Part shown: positions 52,342-60,651 of the stretch, in pieces
How positions within the stretch are numbered: position 1 is the stretch's first letter
Layout: every line of letters begins with the position of its first letter
The notes under the pieces: generated by a model
What the model was told of the DNA's origin: nothing
Databases searched by the model: none
The model's input: only the letters and a program-made list of their open reading frames with translations
Program-made: the position numbers and the translations under genes
Origin: Lachnospiraceae bacterium
Lineage (GTDB): Bacteria > Bacillota > Clostridia > Lachnospirales > Lachnospiraceae
DNA: 64,000 nucleotides
NCBI GenBank assembly: GCA_028692395.1
Contig: JAQUXP010000010.1
Location: 16,692-80,691, forward strand
Direction: 5' to 3'

Positions 52342-53190
52342 ATGTTTGATCAGGTTACTATGCAGTTAAATATAGATCCATTAATTCTTGGCGCACTCAG
52401 AGAGGACATCACCAGTGAGGATGTCTCCACAAACAGTGTTATGCCAAACCCCAGGAACGGTCAGGCTGATCTGATCTGCAAAGAGGAGGGAATCATCTGT
52501 GGTATGCAGATATTTTCCCGGGTTTTTCAGCTGATTGATCCTCATGTAGAGATAGATGCACTGGTGCAGGATGGGGATGCAGTGGAAAAAGGACAGCTTC
52601 TGGCAACACTGTCCGGAGATATCCGCACACTCCTTTGTGGAGAGCGCACAGCCCTCAATTACCTGCAGCGTATGAGTGGTATCGCAACCTATACACACTC
52701 CGTGGCTTCCCTTCTTGCCGGAACAGCCACAAAGCTTCTTGACACAAGAAAAACCACTCCTAATAATCGTATTTTTGAAAAATATGCCGTGCGTATTGGC
52801 GGTGGAAACAATCACCGTTACAATCTGACAGACGGTGTTTTGCTGAAGGACAATCATATCGGTGCCGCAGGTGGAGTAAAGCAGGCAATTGCCATGGCAA
52901 AAGCCTACGCTTCCTTCGTGCGTAAAATTGAGGTGGAGGTTGAAACGCTGGATATGGTTTCCGATGCACTGGAAGCCGGTGCAGATATCATCATGCTGGA
53001 TAACATGAGCCACGAAGACATGAAAAAAGCCATGGAGATGATCCATGGACAGGCACAGGTAGAGGTATCCGGAAATGTAACCAGAGAAAACATCACCCGG
53101 CTGACAGATCTTGGTGTTGACTTCATCTCCAGCGGAGCGCTGACCCATTCGGCTCCCATACTGGATATCTCCCTGAAAAATCTCCATTAA
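52342..53190 (+). CDS. nadC: Nicotinate-nucleotide pyrophosphorylase (quinolinate phosphoribosyltransferase)
   Basis: 282 residues, starting immediately at the end of nadB. It converts quinolinate and PRPP to nicotinate mononucleotide. The ALNYLQRMSGIATYTHS and DTRKTTPNNRIFEKYAVRIGGGNNHRYNL block, with KDNHI, form the active site, and EVEVETLDMVSDALEAGADIIMLDNMS is the barrel end. Standard length. Confidence 0.97.
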   Translation: MFDQVTMQLNIDPLILGALREDITSEDVSTNSVMPNPRNGQADLICKEEGIICGMQIFSRVFQLIDPHVEIDALVQDGDAVEKGQLLATLSGDIRTLLCGERTALNYLQRMSGIATYTHSVASLLAGTATKLLDTRKTTPNNRIFEKYAVRIGGGNNHRYNLTDGVLLKDNHIGAAGGVKQAIAMAKAYASFVRKIEVEVETLDMVSDALEAGADIIMLDNMSHEDMKKAMEMIHGQAQVEVSGNVTRENITRLTDLGVDFISSGALTHSAPILDISLKNLH

Positions 53191-53204
53191 GACAGATACC
53201 CCTA

Positions 53205-53234
53205 TTGCAAAAGCCGGTGGGAATCTATTATAAT
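53205..53234 (+). promoter_or_regulatory. niaR: Secondary promoter before niaR
   Basis: TTGCAA (53205-53210), 18 bp, TATAAT (53229-53234). Suggests niaR also has its own transcript. Confidence 0.65.
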
Positions 53235-53281
53235 GAGAGCATCTATACCAAAGACAGGCGGACAGGAAAGGATAAAACATT

Positions 53282-53821
53282 ATGCATGGAGAAGAAAGAC
53301 GCAATCAAATCATACATCTGCTGGAGGGTAATGCAAAACCAATACCAGGAGTGGAGCTTTCCCGCAGATTCTCTGTAAGCCGTCAGGTGATCGTACAGGA
53401 CATCGCCATTATCCGTGCAAACGGATATGAGATTATGGCCACGAATCGTGGTTATATCCTGCACGCTACCCACGAACTACAGAGAGTCTTCAAGGTAAAT
53501 CACGGCGATGACCAGATCGAGCAGGAGCTTTTGGACATCATAGACCTTGGTGGAAAAGTAAAAGATGTGTTTGTCTATCACAAAGTATATGGCGTGGTAA
53601 AAGCGGACATGAACCTCAAATCACGGCATGATGTGCAAACCTATATGGAGCAGATTCGCAGCGGCAAGTCCACTCCCCTTAAGAATGTTACTGCCGGCTT
53701 CCACTATCACACCATCACCTCTGACAGCACCGAAACGCTGGATCTGATTCAGGCAAAGCTGCAGGAAGACGGCTTCCTGGCACAGCTACAGGATTACGAA
53801 CCCGTGAACTTCTGGAACTGA
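53282..53821 (+). CDS. niaR: Niacin-responsive transcriptional repressor NiaR
   Basis: 179 residues. An N-terminal winged helix (RNQIIHLLEGNAKPIPGVELSRRFSVSRQVIVQDIAIIRANGYEI) is followed by a 3H domain with the expected histidines in DVFVYHKVYG, SRHDVQTYM and AGFHYHTITSD, which bind metal and niacin. It represses NAD-synthesis and niacin-transport genes. It is transcribed with nadABC, giving feedback control. Confidence 0.92.
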   Translation: MHGEERRNQIIHLLEGNAKPIPGVELSRRFSVSRQVIVQDIAIIRANGYEIMATNRGYILHATHELQRVFKVNHGDDQIEQELLDIIDLGGKVKDVFVYHKVYGVVKADMNLKSRHDVQTYMEQIRSGKSTPLKNVTAGFHYHTITSDSTETLDLIQAKLQEDGFLAQLQDYEPVNFWN

Positions 53822-53833
53822 TCTCTGTAGAAT

Positions 53834-54250
53834 AAAGAGAAGCTGTCGCACTTCGGTGGCTGGGAGCTCCCTATAAGGGCGGAACACATTTGCAGAAGTC
53901 CTAAGCATACTAAAAAGAATAGAATTTGCGTTGTAAGTATGCAGCACACTGTTTGAGTGAAACTAGTACATCGTTTTCTAAATAACTACCACATTAAGCT
54001 TGTCTATATTTCCGATAGCACCAGTTAAAAATCCTCAGCGTAGCCCGCTACGCCTGCGTTTTTTGACTGGTGCTATCGAAAATTTATCCTGCGCTTTCTG
54101 GGCAGTTATTTAGTTTACGATGTACTAGTTTGTGCTGCATACCTACGTTTTTAGCAAAATCTATTCTTTTTTTGTATGCTCTTGGACTTCGAAACCGTGT
54201 TCCGCCCTTATAGGGAGCTCCCAGCCACCGAAGTGCGACAGCTTCTCTTT
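53834..54250. repeat. Large palindromic repeat, family A copy 2, between niaR and ohyA
   Basis: Outer arms of 54 bp (AAAGAGAAGCTGTCGCACTT onward, 53834-53887, against 54197-54250) are perfectly complementary. The next ~65 bp of each arm pair with ~85% identity (AAGCATACTAAAAAGAATAG...GTATGCAGCACAC). The sequence matches the inverted copy at 30965-31130 and lies between two convergent genes, so it may serve as a bidirectional terminator. Its centre is broken by a second element (53964-54128). Confidence 0.92.
53964..54128. mobile_element. MITE-like palindromic element inserted in repeat family A
   Basis: About 160 bp with terminal inverted repeats (CTAGTACATCGT at one end, ACGATGTACTAG at the other) and inner arms CGATAGCACCAGTTAAAAA / TTTTTTGACTGGTGCTATCG. 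It splits the loop of family A exactly between GTGAAAC and AGTTTGTG, where copy 1 is uninterrupted (GAAACGAGTTTGTG). TAG at both edges is a likely 3-bp target duplication. No ORF; non-autonomous. Confidence 0.75.
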
Positions 54251-54277
54251 TTTAATCTAATCAAACTTTATCCGCAA

Positions 54278-56248
54278 TTACATATAGTCTTTCAGTACGT
54301 TGTGATCCCGCAGCACTTTCTCAACTACAGTTCCTTTTATTACGTGGATCAGTGGTTTTTTCAGCGCATTCAAGGGGCCTGGCAGCTCGATCTCCAGTGG
54401 GGACTTTCCATCCATCAGCTTTACGGAGCTTTCCAGCAGTTCACGAACATCATAGACGCTGCCCCATACCTCCGGAACACCTCTGTCAACACCCAGCAGT
54501 CCATAGACTGCTTCCATAGCGGTTCTTACCGAGTACTCGGTAGTGAATACGGTATCTCTTGGTGTGTCTGCAAACTGTCCCAGGAAGGCAAAGTTTACAC
54601 AGCCATCCGGAATGACATCCGGTCTGTCGCCCTTGGTTCTTGGCATGAAGAATGCTGTGATATATGGCATCATGGTAGGTACAGAAACTGCGCTGTTCTC
54701 GGCCAGATCTTCAATCTGATCTGTGGGAACACCCAGATGATACAGCCACTCTTCTGTGATCTCTTTTCCGGTACATTCTTTCATCGGTTTCTTGATGTAA
54801 TCACCAGGCACATCGGTAAAGAGACCATATACCCATACACATACCTTGTCCTTATCCTGATTCTTAAACTGTCCCTGGCGGTTAATGGTCCAGCTCATCA
54901 GCCAGGAAGAATCCATACAGCTGACAATACCACCGGTTACTACCTTTCCGCTCTTTGGATCACGTTTACAGATGTTGGTAATATAGGGAAGAATCTTATC
55001 ATCCAACGTTGTAACAGTAGAGGATTCCCAGTTGGTTTTCTGAACATCGGAGCAGAACTTCTCCGGATGTCCAAAGGAAGGATCCTGTTTTGCGATGTTC
55101 TTCCAGAGACTCCAGCATCCACTGGTGCGCACTTCCGCATCTCCATTTGGCGCATGGTTCTGATCTCCGTAGATTGTACCCTCGGTACAGCTTCCATTTG
55201 TGACAAATACCAGATCATTTTCTGTCAGGACAATGCCCTTTTCCTTGCCATCCACCTTGCATTCGATTGCCTTGGCAACCTTTTTGCCACCCTGAATCTC
55301 GAAGATTACATTAGTTACCTCCGTGTTAAACTCAAAGGTAACACCGGCATCCTCCAGATGTTTCTGCATTGGCAGAATCAGGGATTCATACTGATTGAAC
55401 TTTGTAAATTTCAAGGCACTGAAATCCGGAAGTCCTGAGATATGATGGATAAATCTCTGGAAATATAGCTTCATCTCCAGTGCGCTGTGCCAGTTTTCGA
55501 ATGCGAACATCGTTCTCCAGTACAACCAGAAGGTGGAATCAAACACTTCCTCATCAAAGACATCTTCGATGGTTTTATCATACAGATCCTCATCCTTGGT
55601 CATAAACAGCTTCATAATTTCCATGCAGCCCTTCTGACTCAGATTAAACTTTCCATCTGTGTGAGCATCTCTGCCTCTGTCGCAGGTTGCACGACACAAG
55701 GAGTAGTTGGGATCCTCCTTATTCAGCCAGTAAAACTCGTCCAGCACCGATGCTCCAGGTTTTTCCAGAGAAGGAATACTGTGGAACAGATCCCACAGAC
55801 ACTCAAAGTGGTTCTCCATCTCACGTCCACCCCTCATCACGTATCCCCGGGTTGGATCCTCGATACCATCGCAGGCACCCCCTGCAATATCCATCGCTTC
55901 CAGAATATGGATGTGAGAGCCTGGCATCTGTCCATCTCTTACCAGAAAACAGGCAGCCGCCAGAGACGCCAGTCCACTTCCTACAATATAGGCACTCTTT
56001 TCGTCGACACCTTCCGGTTTTTTCGGTCTTGCAAATGCCTCATAATTACCGTTGGTATAGCAGATTCCCTTACTGTTTTTCTCATGCTTTCCCCGTTCTG
56101 TGTTACGGTACCCTTCTTTTTCCTTCTCTTCCCGGGTCTGCTGCACTTTTCTTTCTTCTTCTCTTTTATTCTTCATAATCAGTGCTGCTGCACCTGCGCC
56201 TGCTGCCGCCAGAGCTGCTACTTTAAGTTTTACATTTTTATTTGCCAT
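54278..56248 (-). CDS. ohyA: Oleate hydratase (myosin-cross-reactive antigen family)
   Basis: 656 residues from the ATG at 56248 with AGGTGG eight bases upstream (the frame opens 4 codons earlier at a GTG). FAD-dependent enzyme adding water to oleic and related unsaturated fatty acids to give 10-hydroxystearate, a detoxifying step in gut bacteria. FAD loop YIVGSGLASLAAACFL near residue 90, substrate block RGGREMENHFECLWDLFHSIPSLE, and YITAFFMPRTKGDRPDV downstream. Unusual: residues 1-60 hold a hydrophobic Ala/Gly stretch (VAALAAAGAGAAALIM) and a charged tail, perhaps for membrane association. A TetR-type gene follows upstream. Confidence 0.94.
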   Translation of the reverse strand: MANKNVKLKVAALAAAGAGAAALIMKNKREEERKVQQTREEKEKEGYRNTERGKHEKNSKGICYTNGNYEAFARPKKPEGVDEKSAYIVGSGLASLAAACFLVRDGQMPGSHIHILEAMDIAGGACDGIEDPTRGYVMRGGREMENHFECLWDLFHSIPSLEKPGASVLDEFYWLNKEDPNYSLCRATCDRGRDAHTDGKFNLSQKGCMEIMKLFMTKDEDLYDKTIEDVFDEEVFDSTFWLYWRTMFAFENWHSALEMKLYFQRFIHHISGLPDFSALKFTKFNQYESLILPMQKHLEDAGVTFEFNTEVTNVIFEIQGGKKVAKAIECKVDGKEKGIVLTENDLVFVTNGSCTEGTIYGDQNHAPNGDAEVRTSGCWSLWKNIAKQDPSFGHPEKFCSDVQKTNWESSTVTTLDDKILPYITNICKRDPKSGKVVTGGIVSCMDSSWLMSWTINRQGQFKNQDKDKVCVWVYGLFTDVPGDYIKKPMKECTGKEITEEWLYHLGVPTDQIEDLAENSAVSVPTMMPYITAFFMPRTKGDRPDVIPDGCVNFAFLGQFADTPRDTVFTTEYSVRTAMEAVYGLLGVDRGVPEVWGSVYDVRELLESSVKLMDGKSPLEIELPGPLNALKKPLIHVIKGTVVEKVLRDHNVLKDYM

Positions 56249-56353
56249 ACGAATTGCCACCTTTCTGAATCCACCTTGGTTTTTGTTACCTGTATTCTAT
56301 CCCTGTTTCCCTGGGTTTTCAATTTACAAAACAGTGGATATGATAAGATTCCT

Positions 56354-56902
56354 TCAGTTCCGGGAAAAGTTTTTTACAGAATTCGCAATATTTCCATGTA
56401 ATGCGGTGCTGATCTTCTCAACCAGACGCTTGGGGTCCTCTTTCATATCAAGCCGGATCCAGTCCAGCAAAATGCCCACAAAACTGTATTTGTACAGATT
56501 TGCAATAAATTCTTTCTCTTCCTCAGAAACTGCCACATCCTGTGCCTGCTCCTCCACCACCTCTTTCAGAAGCTGATACATCATTTTATACAGGAATCCC
56601 TCAATCTGCTCCCGGCTGACATTGTGGTAGACATTCATAATAAAGGTTTTATTCTCCAGAACTACCTCAAAGATCTGCAGCAGTCCCTCCTGCCAGGTAT
56701 CATAGGTCTTCTTTCCCTGCAGGGCTCTGCGCCCATCCGCCTCGCAGCTCCATTCCACCAGATCATAAATATCTTTAAAATGATAATAAAATGCCATACG
56801 GCTGATTCCACAATCTGTGGTCAGATCTTGAATTGTAATCTTTTGAATCGGTTTCTTCCGCATCATTTTCTTTAATGATGCTTCCAGATCATCCTTGGTC
56901 AT
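56354..56902 (-). CDS. TetR-family regulator next to oleate hydratase
   Basis: 182 residues from the ATG at 56902 (AAGGGGA upstream). The helix-turn-helix (MTKDDLEASLKKMMRKKPIQKITIQDLTTDCGISRMAFYYHFKDIYDLVEW) is typical; the C-terminal half resembles TetR_C domains of the DhaS/YsiA-like type that bind acyl-CoA or lipids. It lies just upstream of ohyA in the same direction and probably senses the fatty acid substrate. A promoter lies at 57063-57091. Confidence 0.85.
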   Translation of the reverse strand: MTKDDLEASLKKMMRKKPIQKITIQDLTTDCGISRMAFYYHFKDIYDLVEWSCEADGRRALQGKKTYDTWQEGLLQIFEVVLENKTFIMNVYHNVSREQIEGFLYKMMYQLLKEVVEEQAQDVAVSEEEKEFIANLYKYSFVGILLDWIRLDMKEDPKRLVEKISTALHGNIANSVKNFSRN

Positions 56903-57062
56903 AAGCTGTCCCCTTTCCCTGATACACAAAAATCACTGTCTTGGCAATTACCAGCGCTCTCTCCTTGTCATTTCCGCATCAGAGATGCCGGGTAACCTGC
57001 CATTATTATATTGAGCGGAGCAGGCAAATGAGCTCCATCGTCCTTCTTCTGAGTATAAGTAT

Positions 57063-57091
57063 AGTATACCCCACATATAAATTCCATACAA
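57063..57091 (-). promoter_or_regulatory. Promoter of the TetR-type gene
   Basis: On the minus strand TTGTAT (57086-57091), 17 bp, TATACT (57063-57068). Confidence 0.7.
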
Positions 57092-57142
57092 TTCGAAACT
57101 ATTGTGAAATTGGTTTTCTGTGAGTTTTCCCTTTTCTCCTCC

Positions 57143-57171
57143 TTGCTGTTTTGGGCCAAATAGTATATACT
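57143..57171 (+). promoter_or_regulatory. Promoter of the HicB-like gene
   Basis: TTGCTG (57143-57148), 17 bp, TATACT (57166-57171), about 30 bp before the ATG. Confidence 0.7.
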
Positions 57172-57203
57172 TTTTCTGATACTTATGGAAGGAGCTATCA
57201 AAT

Positions 57204-57482
57204 ATGAACTTTATCTATCCTGCGGTTTTCCATAAAACCGCTGAAGAAACTTATGAGGGATATTTCCCGGATCTAGAGTGCTGCTATGCCAAGGGAGATA
57301 CCCTGGATGATGCACTGGAAGACGCTATCGACGCCGCCGTGAACTGGATCTCCCTGGAACTGGAAGACGAAGACGCCCATCTCCCATCCGTCTCCGATGA
57401 AGATGATATGAACCTAAAAGAAGGAGACATTATCCGAAACATCTCCGTCCATATCCGCTTTCAGGAAGGGTGGGATGAATAA
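57204..57482 (+). CDS. HicB-like antitoxin-family protein (orphan)
   Basis: 92 residues. The HicB fold is plain: FIYPAVFHKTAEETYEGYFPDLECCYAKGDTLDDALEDAIDAAVNWISLELEDE is the RNase H-like partial domain. No HTH follows. The HicA toxin gene (usually ~60 codons upstream) is absent; the flanks hold a divergent promoter region and a terminator. Either it is a solitary HicB-type regulator, common in Firmicutes, or its toxin was lost. Confidence 0.82.
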   Translation: MNFIYPAVFHKTAEETYEGYFPDLECCYAKGDTLDDALEDAIDAAVNWISLELEDEDAHLPSVSDEDDMNLKEGDIIRNISVHIRFQEGWDE

Positions 57483-57484
57483 TA

Positions 57485-57525
57485 GATGCAAAAAAGGATG
57501 CTCTTGCACCCTTTTTTTGCATCTA
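57485..57525. terminator. Bidirectional terminator between HicB-like and TSUP genes
   Basis: GATGCAAAAAAGGATGC...GCACCCTTTTTTTGCATC forms a long imperfect stem with A and T tracts on both sides. Confidence 0.75.
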
Positions 57526-58305
57526 TATATATTTAAAAATGTTATAGATATTAATCAAAATAATCACTATCATCAGAGCAATGAACAGCTTATCCACATT
57601 TTTTTCTGATATTTTTTTGTTACAGAAGCGCCCGGAAACTCCACCGATGATTCCACCCAGAACCATTACTACAAGATAGGTGAGCTTGAATTTGGGGACT
57701 GATCCAGTCACTATGGAAGCCATCAGGCTGGCAAGCTGGGAAAAGAATATGATATACAGTGAATTCTCTGCCGCAAGCTTTGTTGTCATGGAGAAAAAGT
57801 AGAATAAAACGATCAGGTTAATGGGACCTCCTCCAATTCCCAGGAAGGAGGACATAATTCCCAAAAACAGTCCAATGAAAATACAAGCTCCAATATTCTT
57901 AATGTTTTTCGTGGGAATGCTTTCCTTCTTTATCGTATATAGCAGGGTCCCAAGTGTCACTACCAGCAGGCAGGCAGCCTGAATAGCCCCCACTCTGTTG
58001 GGGTCAGAACTTAAGGATTTCACACAGGTGAAAAGCCATTTTCCCAGGAGTCCACCCACTGCTGCTCCGATGGCCAGTGGGAATCCAGTCCTCTGTTCCA
58101 CATGGCTTTCCCCACTGATTTTGCTCCTTGCCACAGAATAGGTTGTCATCGACAAAACCGTACATCCGGACAGAAAGCTGATTGCTGATACATCCAGTAC
58201 CCCAAAAGAATCCAGCAGTGGCTTGATGATCACACCGCCGCCGATTCCACATATTGCGCCCACAACAGAGGCACCAAAACACACAACAAAAAATAAAAGT
58301 ATCAT
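57523..58305 (-). CDS. TSUP (TauE/SafE) family sulfite/organosulfonate permease
   Basis: 260 residues with eight hydrophobic helices. The family halves begin with GxGGG-type loops: VVGAICGIGGGVIIKPLLDSFGV and MSSFLGIGGGPINLIVLFYF, the classic TSUP duplicated motif. Members export sulfite, sulfoacetate or related anions, or move other small acids. Nothing nearby indicates the substrate. Confidence 0.88.
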   Translation of the reverse strand: MILLFFVVCFGASVVGAICGIGGGVIIKPLLDSFGVLDVSAISFLSGCTVLSMTTYSVARSKISGESHVEQRTGFPLAIGAAVGGLLGKWLFTCVKSLSSDPNRVGAIQAACLLVVTLGTLLYTIKKESIPTKNIKNIGACIFIGLFLGIMSSFLGIGGGPINLIVLFYFFSMTTKLAAENSLYIIFFSQLASLMASIVTGSVPKFKLTYLVVMVLGGIIGGVSGRFCNKKISEKNVDKLFIALMIVIILINIYNIFKYI

Positions 58306-58442
58306 GTCTTACTCCTTGGTTTATTTGGGGCAGCCTACAAGGCTTCCTCTTTTCTACCATATTGTCACAAGAGAAAGCTGCTGTCAAGCAGAGTATTCTC
58401 GGTCCGCAGGAGAACCCAAAGATCAGTAAAGATATTCCCCTT

Positions 58443-58703
58443 TTATACTACCCGATGCTGATGAAGATACTTCTCCCGGGTGGCCATCCCCCCGCGTATG
58501 TGCCGCTCTGACTTGTTTACATCGAGGACATTGCGGGTCTGCCTGGCCAGATCCGGATTGATCTGAATCAACCGTTCTGTTACGTCTTTATGTACGGTAG
58601 ACTTACTGACTCCAAACTGCTTCGCCGTCCTCCGTACTGTTGCCTGATACTCCACAATATAATTAGCGATATCCACTGCACGCTCTTCAATATAATCCTT
58701 CAA
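58443..58703 (-). CDS. spoIIID: Sporulation transcription factor SpoIIID
   Basis: 86 residues, standard length. YIEERAVDIANYIVEYQATVRRTAKQFGVSKSTVHKDVTERL is the helix-turn-helix, followed by the basic RQTRNVLDVNKSERHIRGGMATREKY tail. It regulates mother-cell genes. A CATAAACT stretch at ~58735 on the minus strand could be a sigma-E -10, as for spoIIID in Bacillus, but the -35 is not clear. Confidence 0.95.
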   Translation of the reverse strand: MKDYIEERAVDIANYIVEYQATVRRTAKQFGVSKSTVHKDVTERLIQINPDLARQTRNVLDVNKSERHIRGGMATREKYLHQHRVV

Positions 58704-58871
58704 AGGACCACCTCTGTATACCCATTTTTACAGTTTATGCAGTGGTGTTTTTTTCAAGTACTGATTATTATGGAATCATTATTTGCACCGCTGTCATCAT
58801 GATCCTTATCGGCTGGTATTACAGAAATAAATGGGATAGAAATATATTACAAATTTTTTCGTCAAAAGATA

Positions 58872-58902
58872 TTGACTCCAACGTAACGTGATACTGTATT
58901 CT
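58872..58902 (+). promoter_or_regulatory. MerR-type promoter of the TipA-like gene
   Basis: TTGACT (58872-58877), 19-bp spacer, TATTCT (58897-58902), with an imperfect dyad around ACGTAACGT in the spacer. An autoregulated MerR-type promoter. Confidence 0.75.
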
Positions 58903-58974
58903 ATCATTAAGAGTCCAATAGAAATTGCCGGCGATTTCTTCTTACTCTGACTAATAAATAAGGAGTTGATCATA

Positions 58975-59865
58975 ATGAAAAGTGTAAGTCAAGTTACTGC
59001 ATTAACTGGTATCAGTGCTCGTACTTTACAATACTATGATGAAATAGGTTTGTTAAAGCCCAGTGAATTAACCGCTGGTGGCTATCGCCTGTACAATGAC
59101 GAAGCACTGCAAAAGCTGCAACAAATTTTATTTTTCAAGGAACTGGGGTTCAAACTGAAAGAAATCAATGAGTTTATTTCCAAGCCAGATTTTGATCAAA
59201 TAGCTGCATTCAAAAAACAGAAGGAACTCTTCTTGTTAAAGCGCAACCGAACTGACAAACTGATACAACTCCTTAGCCGCCTAGAGAAAGGAGAACAAAT
59301 TATGAGTTTTAAAGAATTTGATTTATCTGATTATATTTCTGCCTTAGAAGATTTTAAGAACAACAATTCAGATGAAATTACTAAATACTGGGGAAGTGTC
59401 GAGAATTTCGACTTATTCGTTCAGAAAATCAAAGAGGATGAACCAGCAGTAGCCAAACTTGCAATTAAACATTTTGGAAGTGTAGAAAAGTATACTGAAG
59501 CTATGAAATACAATTTGGAACATTTTTCTGAAGTTATGGAACGACAAATACCAGATAATGTTAAGGAAATAGGAACACAAAGTACCGAATTATACACCAG
59601 ATTAACCTCTGATATGTCGAGAGATATTTCTTCTGATGATATTCAGCACCTTGTCCATGAAATTATTACCTTCGTACAAAGGTACTCATCCCCCGATTTA
59701 ATCGGAACTGATTATACAAACGTTATTATTAATTCATATTCCAGTGATTATATTAAAACTTTAGCAGATAAAAACTATGGCTCTGGTGCCGCAGACTATA
59801 TTGTAAAAGCATTCCAATATTATGCAGAACATAAAACATTAAAAAATCAAATAGAGCCAAACTAG
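58975..59865 (+). CDS. TipA-like MerR-family regulator with TipAS domain
   Basis: 296 residues from the ATG at 58975 with AAGGAG nine bases upstream; a TTG three codons earlier is possible. MerR winged helix (SVSQVTALTGISARTLQYYDEIGLLKPSELTAGGYRLYND), coiled coil (~75-110), and a C-terminal TipAS-like domain (TKYWGSVENFDLFV to YAEHKTLKNQ) that binds thiopeptide-like antibiotics in Streptomyces TipAL. It drives its own 19-bp-spacer promoter. AT-rich composition and the fragments around it point to an acquired region. Its target genes are not evident; a terminator follows. Confidence 0.9.
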   Translation: MKSVSQVTALTGISARTLQYYDEIGLLKPSELTAGGYRLYNDEALQKLQQILFFKELGFKLKEINEFISKPDFDQIAAFKKQKELFLLKRNRTDKLIQLLSRLEKGEQIMSFKEFDLSDYISALEDFKNNNSDEITKYWGSVENFDLFVQKIKEDEPAVAKLAIKHFGSVEKYTEAMKYNLEHFSEVMERQIPDNVKEIGTQSTELYTRLTSDMSRDISSDDIQHLVHEIITFVQRYSSPDLIGTDYTNVIINSYSSDYIKTLADKNYGSGAADYIVKAFQYYAEHKTLKNQIEPN

Positions 59866-59885
59866 AGTCATCAGGCATAGATAGA

Positions 59886-59926
59886 CCTCGGAAACCCGCA
59901 TAAAAAACGGGCATCCGAGGTTTTTT
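59886..59926 (+). terminator. Terminator of the TipA-like gene
   Basis: CCTCGG...CCGAGG with an inner ACCCG/CGGG stem, then TTTTTT. Confidence 0.9.
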
Positions 59927-60068
59927 ATCCGCTTGGTATGCGGCGTATATCGTAAGCATTTCTCTCTTTATGCTTACAAAATACCCATTTCCCATTTGAC
60001 TTGGAAATAATAACTGCAAATTTTAATAATCTATCTTCTACATTATCATAGAATTTAACTTCAAGCAT
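59925..60068 (-). pseudogene. Truncated Nudix hydrolase gene
   Basis: 47 codons reading MLEVKFYDNVEDRLLKFAVI then ISKSNGKWVFCKHKERNAYD, the strand 1-2 region of Nudix NTP pyrophosphatases that normally continues YEVPGGHREPGE. Here the text turns to IRRIPSG and stops before the Nudix box, so the gene is a remnant. It shares its last bases with the preceding terminator. A GGAG-like site precedes the ATG. Confidence 0.72.
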
Positions 60069-60121
60069 TTTACTTCCCTCTCCACAAATTCAATTTGTGA
60101 TCTTACTATTTTTTGTAAATA

Positions 60122-60544
60122 CTATATGATAAGTTCGTATCTTGTCCCCTGTGAAAATAATACCCCATCTGTTAATTTCACACATAAAATTATGGTGTTT
60201 TCATCCTCAAAATTGTTGTGACCATTGTCAATCCATGCTCGAAAAGCTCTTCTTAATTTCTCGGCAACTGCCTGATTCTCTTTCTTTTTAAACCACCCCA
60301 TATTAACAGCTTTTCCATGTGCTGAGAACCACTCCCCTGCCACAGCGACGATAGGATTATTCTCAATCTGCTTCATCTTATTTGAAAGTGCATATGTAAT
60401 AATATAGAATGCGCCGTCTTCATAATAGGCATTTACACTCCGTACAGAGGGAATGCCATCCTCATCTGTTGCCATCGCAAGTATTGTATCTTTTCCAAAT
60501 CGTTCGACCATTATTTTTTCTACTTCGTCATCCAATTTCTTCAT
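60122..60544 (-). CDS. Pyridoxamine 5'-phosphate oxidase-family protein
   Basis: 140 residues, a flavin-binding split-barrel of the general stress/PNPOx-like type. TILAMATDEDGIPSVRSVNAYYEDGAFYIITYALSNKMKQIENNPIVAVAGEWFSAHGKAVNMGWF contains the strands that bind FMN or F420-like cofactors. These proteins reduce nitroimidazoles and other electrophiles or act in stress; substrate unknown. The gene is complete in spite of pseudogenes on both sides. Confidence 0.82.
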   Translation of the reverse strand: MKKLDDEVEKIMVERFGKDTILAMATDEDGIPSVRSVNAYYEDGAFYIITYALSNKMKQIENNPIVAVAGEWFSAHGKAVNMGWFKKKENQAVAEKLRRAFRAWIDNGHNNFEDENTIILCVKLTDGVLFSQGTRYELII

Positions 60545-60651
60545 CTTATATTCGTACCTTTCAGCTCATAATTATTATTTTTCACTTTATGGTTCTCCAC
60601 AGATTCTACATCTGTCAAAAAGTTTTGTAGTTTATCTACAAACTGGGATTG

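Noticed and set aside
53964..54128. Insertion sequence with transposase
   Set aside because: The element is ~160 bp with no coding capacity, so it is called MITE-like, not an IS.
54176..55438. A 420-codon open frame on the plus strand
   Set aside because: It is the antisense shadow of ohyA; the minus-strand protein has clear FAD and substrate motifs, a ribosome site and a regulator, and the plus frame has no recognisable domain.
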